A DNA stretch of 64,000 nt, from contig QCPW01000005.1 in the NCBI GenBank assembly GCA_003209655.1, positions 62,001 through 126,000 on the forward strand. The letters are read 5' to 3'. Position 1 is the stretch's first letter, and the number at the start of each line of letters is the position of its first letter. A model generated the notes under the pieces. That model ran no database searches and was not told where the DNA came from. It saw only the letters and a program-made list of their open reading frames with translations. A program made the position numbers and the translations under genes. Source of the DNA: Prochlorococcus sp. AG-442-M23. Lineage in GTDB: Bacteria > Cyanobacteriota > Cyanobacteriia > PCC-6307 > Cyanobiaceae. Below are positions 55,486 to 61,035 of this stretch, piece after piece.

Positions 55486-55530
55486 TCCGGAGTTATCTAT
55501 ATTATTGTTATCAAAATTAGAATTACTAAT

Positions 55531-55788
55531 TTAAAGGATTGGATATGCTATCCATCCAAATAAGGTGTAGTTTATAATGACAGCCATGAAACCTATCATT
55601 GCCAACCTTCCATTTGTTCTTTCCGCAATAAACCAATAGCTATTTGGCCATTCAAAAATACCCTCCATATTGGATATTTGATCTTTTGAAACTGGAGACT
55701 TTTTAGGAGTATTGTCCTGATCAAGATAATAATTACTATCTGGGTAATAGCTTTCGCTTCGAATATTCTCTTCTTTTTTTTCAATCAT
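55531..55788 (-). CDS. hli: High-light-inducible protein with long N-terminal extension
   Basis: An 85-residue Hlip. The N-terminal ~50 residues are polar (ESYYPDSNYYLDQDNTPKK), then YWFIAERTNGRLAMIGFMAV and INYTLFGWIAYPIL form the pigment-binding helix. The extension is not shared with other Hlips here. First gene of a three-gene run hli-HWLQ-DUF1651. Confidence 0.85.
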   Translation of the reverse strand: MIEKKEENIRSESYYPDSNYYLDQDNTPKKSPVSKDQISNMEGIFEWPNSYWFIAERTNGRLAMIGFMAVIINYTLFGWIAYPIL

Positions 55789-55931
55789 TTTATTAAAAAT
55801 TTGAACTTTATATATCTTAAAAACTAAAAAGGTTAAATAGGTTAAAAAGTCGCTTATTCTTTAGGTCATTTATGAGGAACTAAACCTCCAAGTGACGCTT
55901 TATTTCTTTCAGTATTTTAAAAAATGCTGAG

Positions 55932-55991
55932 TCATATTCTAGGCAGCCCAAAGAAGCCTAGTAACTGAGCAGTTGTAAATAATTTATCCAT
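55932..55991 (-). CDS. Possible 19-residue peptide or gene tail
   Basis: MDKLFTTAQLLGFFGLPRI ends in TGA. The frame is open upstream until it meets tRNA-Pro copy B, so it may be the cut-off C-terminus of a larger gene rather than a gene on its own. Very low certainty. Confidence 0.2.
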   Translation of the reverse strand: MDKLFTTAQLLGFFGLPRI

Positions 55992-56014
55992 CTTGCTTAG
56001 GGACAGATTTAGGC

Positions 56015-56113
56015 AATAAAAAAGAGAGTCTGGGTAACTTTCTAGTATTAATTGGTTTTGATTGAGTCGGGGCGACAGGATTCGAAACTTCGACTAAGTG
56101 TTCCAAAAAACCA
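56015..56113 (-). repeat. tRNA-Pro 3'-half unit, copy B
   Basis: Plus-strand AGTCGGGGCGACAGGATTCG begins at 56065 and continues with a slightly altered T-arm and CCAAAAAA (anticodon TGG region, degraded). The tRNA-downstream flank (AATAAAAAAGAGAGTCTGGG at 56015) is shared with copies C and D. It contains a short stem followed by T residues, as expected of the parental tRNA terminator. Confidence 0.85.
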
Positions 56114-56192
56114 CAAACCCCATTAGCATTAGTAGGTTTTTAAGTTATAGTTAATTTTTGGCTTAGTTCTGTGTGGGTTGTCCTAAAAATTT

Positions 56193-56215
56193 AAACAAAA
56201 ATTTGTCCACTATCT
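56193..56215 (-). repeat. GGACA direct repeats near copy B
   Basis: Minus strand: TGGACAGATAGTGGACAAAT. A closely related degenerate sequence lies at 57095-57117, and GGACATTACTGGACAATT near the tRNA-Ser copy at 6055. Candidate recombinase arm sites (inference). Confidence 0.35.
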
Positions 56216-56271
56216 GTCCATTGTTCAAAATTAGGTGTACCTTTAACCCTCTTTTTCTCTATTATTAATTT

Positions 56272-56400
56272 ATGAATAAATTTTTTATAGATTATTTTCA
56301 GGAGCTTTGGCATCATCAACAAAGTACAGTTATTGGCATAGGTTTTGCAATATTAGTATTGTTAGGAATTTATATGAAATTACTCGACATATATAAGTAG
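56272..56400 (+). CDS. 42-residue membrane peptide
   Basis: MNKFFIDYFQELWHHQQSTV then IGIGFAILVLLGIYMKLLDI: short amphipathic start and one helix. ATG start. It is in the module between tRNA-Pro copies B and C, convergent with the next gene. Unknown function. Confidence 0.5.
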   Translation: MNKFFIDYFQELWHHQQSTVIGIGFAILVLLGIYMKLLDIYK

Positions 56401-56412
56401 ATAGCGTTTCAT

Positions 56413-56676
56413 TCATTCAATAAGTTTAAGATTATAAACCACGTCAAAACAGTTGTTATCCTTATCCCATTGTTTTAATTCTGGTTGTTCGAGCATGGCT
56501 CCAAACTTTTTTAAGTCAGAACAATTCATCAGGATCATTGCTTTATATTCGTATACTTTGACGATCTCCAGCTCAGAACAAAAAACATATCCTTGTTCTT
56601 TAGCTACTTTTTTGCCAATGGCTTTAAATTCTGAAAAAGAACAATCAAATGTTGAGATAACTAATGTATTAGGCAT
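56413..56676 (-). CDS. Small dimeric alpha-beta-barrel-like protein
   Basis: An 87-residue protein with strand-helix-strand-strand-helix-strand pattern: TLVISTFDCSFSEFKAIGKK, then GYVFCSELEIVKVYEYKAMI, LKKFGAMLEQPELKQW, CFDVVYNLKLIE. This order, and SELEIVKVYEYKAMILM, resemble the DUF3764 and antibiotic-monooxygenase-like (ferredoxin-fold) small proteins. Function unknown. Preceded by the shared TTGACAGT leader. Confidence 0.6.
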   Translation of the reverse strand: MPNTLVISTFDCSFSEFKAIGKKVAKEQGYVFCSELEIVKVYEYKAMILMNCSDLKKFGAMLEQPELKQWDKDNNCFDVVYNLKLIE

Positions 56677-56690
56677 TAAAAAAAGGAGCT

Positions 56691-56720
56691 TATTGCCCCT
56701 TATTGAAAATTTACTGTCAA
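56691..56720 (-). promoter_or_regulatory. Shared promoter-like leader, instance 1
   Basis: Minus strand TTGACAGT ... CAATAAGGGGCAATAAGCTCC-type text (position 56720 down to 56685), 15-44 bases before ATG 56676. Same layout as at 57093, 59314, 60054 and 60822. Confidence 0.5.
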
Positions 56721-56727
56721 CCTCTTT

Positions 56728-57000
56728 CTATGAGTAGACTTTGGCAACTATTGGACCAGCTTCTTCATCAGTAAATACAGGTGTGGTTTCCCAATTTAGA
56801 AATTCACCCCATTCAGCGGCATGTTGATATATTGCTTTTGGATCATCAGTCTTTAAAACTATCCACCCCTCTAAAGAACCAGGTGCGTGATATCTTCCTA
56901 TCATTTCAACTCCTGGATAATCTCCCCCACCACTAAGAAATTTTTCTGCACCCTTTTGATGATATCCAGTTTTAAATGACCAATGTTGAACAAAAAGCAT
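56728..57000 (-). CDS. DUF3303 small protein (dimeric alpha-beta-barrel type)
   Basis: A 90-residue protein matching DUF3303: MLFVQHWSFKTGYHQKGAEK, GVEMIGRYHAPGSLEGWIVL, DDPKAIYQHAAEWGEFLNWE, then PVFTDEEAGPIVAKVYS. It has no known enzymatic function; the fold class often binds small ligands or acts in stress responses. Preceded by the shared TTGACA leader at 57064-57093. Confidence 0.8.
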   Translation of the reverse strand: MLFVQHWSFKTGYHQKGAEKFLSGGGDYPGVEMIGRYHAPGSLEGWIVLKTDDPKAIYQHAAEWGEFLNWETTPVFTDEEAGPIVAKVYS

Positions 57001-57063
57001 GTTTTTTTTTTTAATTTGCTTCCTATTAGTAGCAAGAAAAATAATTCCTGAAAATGAAAATGG

Positions 57064-57093
57064 TTAATTGCCTTTTTATAAATACAATGTCAA
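57064..57093 (-). promoter_or_regulatory. Shared promoter-like leader, instance 2
   Basis: Minus strand TTGACATTGTATTTATAAAA then AGGCAATTAACC, upstream of ATG 57000. It keeps TTGACA and GGCAATTA, but the middle part is different. Confidence 0.45.
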
Positions 57094-57140
57094 CAAATTT
57101 GTCTACTATCTTTCCAATTTAGATTTGGAAAAATTTTCCC

Positions 57141-57231
57141 AATAAAAAAAGAGTCTGGGTAACTCTCCAGTATGAAATAGTTTTGATTTAGTCGGGGTGA
57201 CAGGATACCTGCCACCTAGTAATCCAAAAGC
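57141..57231 (-). repeat. tRNA-Pro 3'-half unit, copy C
   Basis: Flank AATAAAAAAAGAGTCTGGGT at 57141, TTTTGATTTAGTCGGGGTGA and CAGGATACCTGCCACC, then TCCAAAAG, whose reverse gives the anticodon loop with TGG. The flank is the closest match to copy B. In tRNA orientation AGAGT-TACCCAG-ACTCT plus T residues is a terminator hairpin. Confidence 0.85.
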
Positions 57232-57355
57232 GCTTAACAACTTCAATAGGGCACAATTTCTACAGACTATGAGTGATTATATTGCGTGGTATTGCTTATT
57301 AGACATGAAAATATGAGTTATATTCGACGGCAAATTGAAGGCTTTTAAGGTGATT

Positions 57356-57616
57356 TTAAGCATTTTTTTGTAATAATTTAACTCCAGATATGAGAGAGAT
57401 TATTGATGATATACCAAGAAATATCGAATAAAAGGGCTGTAAATTAAAAATACCAAAATTACCCGTATGCCATTTGATTAACCAAAAAGCGTCTACCCCT
57501 AAGGGCTGAAGAATACTGTATGCAGTCCCAGATATAAGAGTAATTAGTAAAGGGATTGCAGAAAGTGCAGCAACTTTTCTATGTATTTTTCTTTTGTTAA
57601 TTTTAGATTTTTGCAT
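57356..57616 (-). CDS. Small membrane protein, PepSY-associated helix type
   Basis: An 86-residue protein with three hydrophobic segments. The N-terminal RKIHRKVAALSAIPLLITLI, then SGTAYSILQPLGVDAFWLIK, WHTGNFGIFNLQPFYSIFLG fit PepSY-associated membrane proteins, which start with a His-Arg/Lys before helix one and have a second histidine loop. It is last in an operon of three, directly touching the DUF3721 gene. Confidence 0.65.
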   Translation of the reverse strand: MQKSKINKRKIHRKVAALSAIPLLITLISGTAYSILQPLGVDAFWLIKWHTGNFGIFNLQPFYSIFLGISSIISLISGVKLLQKNA

Positions 57617-57838
57617 TTACTTTCTTAGGTGTTTATGTAATTCTTTTTCATTTTTGCAAGGAAGCCATTTATTTTGATTCTTATGTATCCCAACGCAACC
57701 AAGTGCTAATGATTTTTTTTCGGCTTCTTTTCTCGAAGAAAATGTACCCTTCATATGGGCATAAGAAGAAAAATTTAAATTTATAAATATGAAAAATAAA
57801 AAAGTGAGTGTTTTTATTTTTTTAAAAACAAAATTCAT
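57617..57838 (-). CDS. Secreted DUF3721-type protein
   Basis: A 73-residue precursor. Signal-like segment TLTFLFFIFINLNFSSYA, then HMKGTFSSRKEAEKKSLALG, CVGIHKNQNKWLPCKNEKEL, HKHLRK. The F.S..EAEKKS..LGC.G.H....W.PC..E..LH pattern matches DUF3721, with two cysteines. In picocyanobacteria this domain often accompanies DUF411; the same is seen here 20 bases upstream. Confidence 0.75.
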   Translation of the reverse strand: MNFVFKKIKTLTFLFFIFINLNFSSYAHMKGTFSSRKEAEKKSLALGCVGIHKNQNKWLPCKNEKELHKHLRK

Positions 57839-57858
57839 AATTTATTGATCAATAATTT

Positions 57859-58377
57859 TTAGGGTGAAATTTGTTCGAATATTTTTGTCTCGCCAGTTTT
57901 ACTGAATGAAACTACTTTGTAGTTCTCGTGATCATGAGAGTGCGAGTCATGAAAATTCATTTCCATGCCGGGAGAGCCAAGTGGCATACCTGGTACAGCT
58001 ATTCCTTTGATGCTCGTTTTTTCTCTAAAAAGTTTGTTGATTGATTCAATTGGGACATGTCCTTCAATCGTATAGTTAGCTATTTGAGCGGAGTGACATG
58101 ATCTTAAATTATTGGGAATTTGATATTGGTTTTTTATTACTGAGACATCTTTAACTATATAATCAACAACTTCTAATCCATTATCTCGTAAATGATTTAC
58201 CCATTTCTTGCAACAACCGCATGATTCTGATCTATAAGAAAGGACTTTAGGGATATCTATATTTTCTTGATTTTTAGCAGTACTTTCTTGAGCATTAAAT
58301 GTATTTACGATGAGAATACCAGAAAATAAAAGAGAGTTAAGCAAATTCCTTTTAAAAATTGATTTACTAAATTCCAT
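57859..58377 (-). CDS. DUF411 family metal-binding exported protein
   Basis: A 172-residue precursor with signal segment LLNSLLFSGILIVNTFNAQE. The DUF411 core shows YRSESCGCCKKWVNHLRDNG, RSCHSAQIANYTIEGHVP and the C-terminal GIAVPGMPLGSPGMEM. A His-rich tail (FHDSHSHDHENYK) follows. Members are linked with copper or other metal handling. Cys and His placement supports metal binding; the ion is unknown. First gene of a three-gene operon. Confidence 0.88.
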   Translation of the reverse strand: MEFSKSIFKRNLLNSLLFSGILIVNTFNAQESTAKNQENIDIPKVLSYRSESCGCCKKWVNHLRDNGLEVVDYIVKDVSVIKNQYQIPNNLRSCHSAQIANYTIEGHVPIESINKLFREKTSIKGIAVPGMPLGSPGMEMNFHDSHSHDHENYKVVSFSKTGETKIFEQISP

Positions 58378-58457
58378 TGTTTAAGAAACTATTATCCTAA
58401 AAATAAGTTAATTCATTTTTTATAAATTTGCTATCGAATAAGAATTTAAATCAGATA

Positions 58458-58474
58458 GATATCAAATTGATATC
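58458..58474. promoter_or_regulatory. Near-palindrome upstream of the DUF411 operon
   Basis: GATATCAAATTGATATC, an inverted repeat with a one-base centre. It is 81 bases upstream of ATG 58377. A related copy, GATATCAAACTGACATC, is at 59360-59376. Possible operator; inference only. Confidence 0.4.
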
Positions 58475-58525
58475 TTGAATTTTTTAATGTTCAGAAGTTA
58501 AATTTTCAGACCAAGCCCTCTCTTT

Positions 58526-58891
58526 TTATCTATTTCTCTCAACTATTCTAAAATTCATATCTATAGCTCCTTTTCTTAATGGAATAATTTCTTGATAATC
58601 CCCTTCATAGCAATCTTGAGCTGCTTTTTTGCTTGGGAATTGTGCGAGTACAGTAAACGGTCCGTCATATCCTTCCTTTACATCTGTTTCATAATCAACT
58701 GTTAATGTTTTTGCTCCGCAACCTTTAACAACCACATCATTTACTGCTGCAAAGTATTTACCTGCTTGTTCTGGATTTGTAATCCTGCCAGAAATCATTA
58801 CATAACCAGCATTCTTGTCTTTTGGAACTTTATAACCAATTGCAAGCCCAGCAATGCCAGCAATTAAACCAATTAAAATAGTTTTTTTCAT
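58526..58891 (-). CDS. DUF1330 family protein with N-terminal anchor
   Basis: A 121-residue protein. N-terminal helix TILIGLIAGIAGLAIGYKV (signal anchor), then the DUF1330 dimeric alpha-beta-barrel fold: AGYVMISGRITNPEQAGKYF, FTVLAQFPSKKAAQDCYEGD, YQEIIPLRKGAIDMNFRIVE. DUF1330 proteins lack an established enzymatic role. The membrane anchor is unusual for the family. Confidence 0.85.
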   Translation of the reverse strand: MKKTILIGLIAGIAGLAIGYKVPKDKNAGYVMISGRITNPEQAGKYFAAVNDVVVKGCGAKTLTVDYETDVKEGYDGPFTVLAQFPSKKAAQDCYEGDYQEIIPLRKGAIDMNFRIVERNR

Positions 58892-58984
58892 TTAAAACTT
58901 GATTTTTATAAATGATAAACGAATCTCTATAAGTTGGATGTAAATTATTAACTATTAGCGGTGGGAGTAGTAAGCTTTTAAAAA

Positions 58985-59269
58985 TTATTCAGAAATCCAG
59001 CGATTAATTATTGTCCCTTCATAAATATGACCTGATGCTTCAACAATTGGTTTTGTTTGTGGGTTAATAAAGATGTCGTAACAAGTATTTAATGGTCCTT
59101 GAAACATTACTGTTGCTCTTTTAGGGTCTTCTAATGATTTACCAATATAGAAGGTTTTAACTCCCATCTCTTTAAACATGGCTTGTTGCTCAGGAGTATT
59201 CATGTGAGCCTCATATTCCTCAAAAGTATTGCTTAATTTGAAATCTAATACAGTTGTTTCAATTGACAT
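58985..59269 (-). CDS. DUF3764-type small protein
   Basis: A 94-residue soluble protein: TTVLDFKLSNTFEEYEAHMN, TPEQQAMFKEMGVKTFYIGK, DPKRATVMFQGPLNTCYDIF, IVEASGHIYEGTIINRWISE. This follows the picocyanobacterial DUF3764 pattern with the ferredoxin-like fold. Function unknown. The shared TTGACAGT leader lies immediately upstream and a GATATC near-palindrome further upstream. Confidence 0.75.
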   Translation of the reverse strand: MSIETTVLDFKLSNTFEEYEAHMNTPEQQAMFKEMGVKTFYIGKSLEDPKRATVMFQGPLNTCYDIFINPQTKPIVEASGHIYEGTIINRWISE

Positions 59270-59283
59270 GAATAAAATAAACT

Positions 59284-59315
59284 AATTGCCCCTTATTTTA
59301 GATCGACTGTCAATC
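59284..59315 (-). promoter_or_regulatory. Shared promoter-like leader, instance 3
   Basis: Minus strand TTGACAGTCGATCTAAAATA then AGGGGCAATTAG, 15-45 bases before ATG 59269. Together with instance 5 it defines the best consensus. Confidence 0.55.
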
Positions 59316-59359
59316 AAAAATAAATTTTGAAGAACTAAATCTTCAGAAAATTTAGAATT

Positions 59360-59376
59360 GATATCAAACTGACATC
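59360..59376. promoter_or_regulatory. Second copy of the GATATC near-palindrome
   Basis: GATATCAAACTGACATC; 15 of 17 bases match 58458-58474. It sits about 90 bases upstream of the DUF3764 gene and 26 bases before tRNA-Pro copy D. Confidence 0.4.
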
Positions 59377-59401
59377 AAGAGAGTTATGTCAGTTTTTACC
59401 A

Positions 59402-59500
59402 AATAAAAAGACAGGCTGGGAAACCTTTCTTTAACTTGGATTATTAGAGTCGGGGCGAAAGTATTAGAAGCTGCGACCTAGTTCTCCCAAAGCACTGGGC
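59402..59500 (-). repeat. tRNA-Pro 3'-half unit, copy D
   Basis: Flank AATAAAAAGACAGGCTGGGA, then AGAGTCGGGGCGAAAG (59446 on), a damaged T-arm, CTGCGACCTAG and TCTCCCAAAGCACTG. The reverse of the last part is the anticodon loop TTTGGGA, which identifies the parent as tRNA-Pro(TGG). It extends further into the anticodon arm than the other copies. Confidence 0.85.
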
Positions 59501-59631
59501 TTTATTTTTAAGAATATGCTGAGGCTTTTGTTATAGCTTAGATAAATCATAAATAGTGGAACGAGTTTGAGAAGGCTTATTGCATAATTTTTTACCTCTG
59601 TTAATTTTAGTGGACTAGGATTTAAGTACAA

Positions 59632-59856
59632 ATGCAAGATCAAAGAATTGAAAAGATAACAGCTGTTGTAATAAACATAACTAAGGTGCTGTTAATAATT
59701 TATCTAGGAGTTGAAGAAGTATTTAAAATAATCAAATCACTTCAAAAAGATTTAGATGCTGAATTTGATATTTCTCGAAAATGGGCTTCACAAAATTATT
59801 CAATTCTAAAAAAAAGACTAGTTGAACGAAAAGTAGCGGGTGTTATAGAAAATTAG
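59632..59856 (+). CDS. Small helical protein of unknown function
   Basis: A 74-residue protein. QRIEKITAVVINITKVLLII gives a hydrophobic helix, followed by charged helices (FKIIKSLQKDLDAEFDISRK, NYSILKKRLVERKV). ATG start. First gene in the module between tRNA-Pro copies D and E. Unknown function. Confidence 0.5.
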   Translation: MQDQRIEKITAVVINITKVLLIIYLGVEEVFKIIKSLQKDLDAEFDISRKWASQNYSILKKRLVERKVAGVIEN

Positions 59857-59897
59857 TTATTAATCTTTAAAAGTTATTTTTAAATTTTTTTGCTATG

Positions 59898-60027
59898 AAT
59901 TAATTGAGGCCAAACCTCGTCAGCAAGCTCTAAGTTTGCTGCAAGACATAGATTGATTCTATATAGTTGCGAATCGATTTAATAACCCTTTCAGTAGTTG
60001 GAATTTCTGGAGGGGTTTCTTGTCTTT
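59898..60027. repeat. Non-coding block shared with 48914-49020
   Basis: TTGAGGCCAAACCTC (a small self-complementary stretch) and TGGAGGGGTTTC recur in order with the block after the gloA pair. Here it separates the 74-residue gene from the 55-residue gene. Confidence 0.35.
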
Positions 60028-60052
60028 ATTATCGACCCATATTTAATTAAAG

Positions 60053-60080
60053 ATTGACAGTCGATCTAACATAGAGGGAT
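60053..60080 (+). promoter_or_regulatory. Shared promoter-like leader, instance 4
   Basis: TTGACAGTCGATCTAACATA (60054 on) then GAGGGATAAACC, 15-41 bases before ATG 60095. The first half is identical to instance 3; the second half has diverged. Confidence 0.5.
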
Positions 60081-60094
60081 AAACCCTTTGTTTC

Positions 60095-60262
60095 ATGGGA
60101 AAATTTTCTTCACAAGAAATAGAAAGACAATACAATTTGATCAAAAGGCTTTTAGCTGAACCTGAAAAGTATAAAGATGCCATTGATGCAATTAAGAAAG
60201 ATATTGCTTATATGCCTATAGAGCTTAAGAAAAAACTTGAAGAAGAAAATATTACCTTCTAA
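60095..60262 (+). CDS. 55-residue helical protein of unknown function
   Basis: MGKFSSQEIERQYNLIKRLL, then AEPEKYKDAIDAIKKDIAYM, PIELKKKLEEENITF. Charged, all-helical, no membrane segment. The start is preceded by the shared TTGACAGT leader. Its stop overlaps by 0 and directly abuts the ATG of the following lipoprotein pseudogene. Confidence 0.6.
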   Translation: MGKFSSQEIERQYNLIKRLLAEPEKYKDAIDAIKKDIAYMPIELKKKLEEENITF

Positions 60263-60406
60263 ATGAAACATTTACTATTTGCATCGCTTTTAATTTCTTT
60301 AGTTAGTTGCTCCTCCCAATCAAGTTTTGAAGCTAAGTAAGCTTGTGATAAATGTTGTGATAAATGGGCTGCAAAAGGAAAAGTTTATAATATGGAAAAA
60401 AGATAA
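60263..60406 (+). pseudogene. Small lipoprotein gene with in-frame stop
   Basis: ATG 60263 gives MKHLLFASLLISLVSCSSQS with a clear lipobox (LVSC), then SFEAK, TAA (60338), and in the same frame ACDKCCDKWAAKGKVYNMEK R to TAA 60406. The reading across the stop (FEAK.ACDKC..WAAKG) is coherent, so this is a recent nonsense mutation or suppressed stop. Confidence 0.55.
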
Positions 60407-60502
60407 AGATATTGAGGAGGTTTCCAAAATGTATGATTTAAGTTTAGTTAAAGACTCTGGCAATAATTAAAAAGAAGAATTAGTAGAAGGTGTAACTAGA
60501 TA

Positions 60503-60803
60503 ATGAAAAAAGATTTCTTACCCTAGGTGGAAGCAAGCTGAGCTTAGATTTTTCAAGGTAGTTATCCCTGTTGGTGGGAGGACTCCAATTCACACGCACC
60601 CAGCATCAATGGTTGTTTATCTTGCTCAAGGAGAATTGAAGCATACGAGAGAAGATGTTATTAATTACTTTTCATCAAAGCAATCATTAATAGAGAGTAA
60701 TAATGACGATGAACATTTTGTTGAAAATATAGGAAATGAACCAGCAGTACTTTATGTATTTGAGTCATCTGCTGTTGGACTTCCTTCAACTATAAATAAG
60801 TAA
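60503..60803 (+). pseudogene. Cupin-domain protein, frameshifted near the start
   Basis: The frame ending at TAA 60803 encodes a cupin: KISYPRWKQAELRFFKVVIP, VGGRTPIHTHPASMVVYLAQ (HTH metal-binding motif) and GELKHTREDVINYFSSKQS. ATG 60503 is followed by six A residues; with five it would read MKKISYPRWKQ directly into this frame, giving 99 residues. As it stands translation stops after 7 codons; the first in-frame ATG (60609) lies past the metal motif. A related broken copy is at 53155. Confidence 0.6.
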
Positions 60804-60820
60804 AATTTCAAATCTTTTAT

Positions 60821-60856
60821 ATTGACAGTCAATCTAAAATAAGAGGCAATTAGCTC
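60821..60856 (+). promoter_or_regulatory. Shared promoter-like leader, instance 5 (orphan)
   Basis: TTGACAGTCAATCTAAAATA (60822 on) then AGAGGCAATTAGCTCC and T-rich DNA, the best match to instance 3. No gene follows on the plus strand; the next gene converges. It appears to be left over from a lost gene. Confidence 0.5.
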
Positions 60857-60879
60857 CTTTTTGCTCTTTTTCTGTCATT

Positions 60880-61035
60880 TTATTTTGCTTTTCTTGTTCC
60901 GCCATAAGTATATTGACTTTCTTTAGAAACTATATCCCAACATTGTTTACAACAAAAAATCCAACTTTTATAGTTTATAGATTTTACTCGGTAATGAATT
61001 ATATCTTCCTTATTGCATAAATCACACTTTCTCAT
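60880..61035 (-). CDS. Small zinc-ribbon-like protein
   Basis: A 51-residue protein with two CxxC pairs: MRKCDLCNKEDIIHYRVKSI and SWIFCCKQCWDIVSKESQYT, then YGGTRKAK. The C-x2-C ... C-x2-C spacing suits a zinc ribbon that could bind nucleic acid or protein. Its ATG at 61035 is adjacent to the ligase-like gene stop at 61036, so it is third in the integrase-remnant operon. Confidence 0.7.
   Translation of the reverse strand: MRKCDLCNKEDIIHYRVKSINYKSWIFCCKQCWDIVSKESQYTYGGTRKAK

Noticed and set aside
55596-55784. 62-residue frame within the long Hlip gene
   Set aside because: Alternative frame of the Hlip gene; rich in Ile/Lys as expected of an AT-rich shadow.
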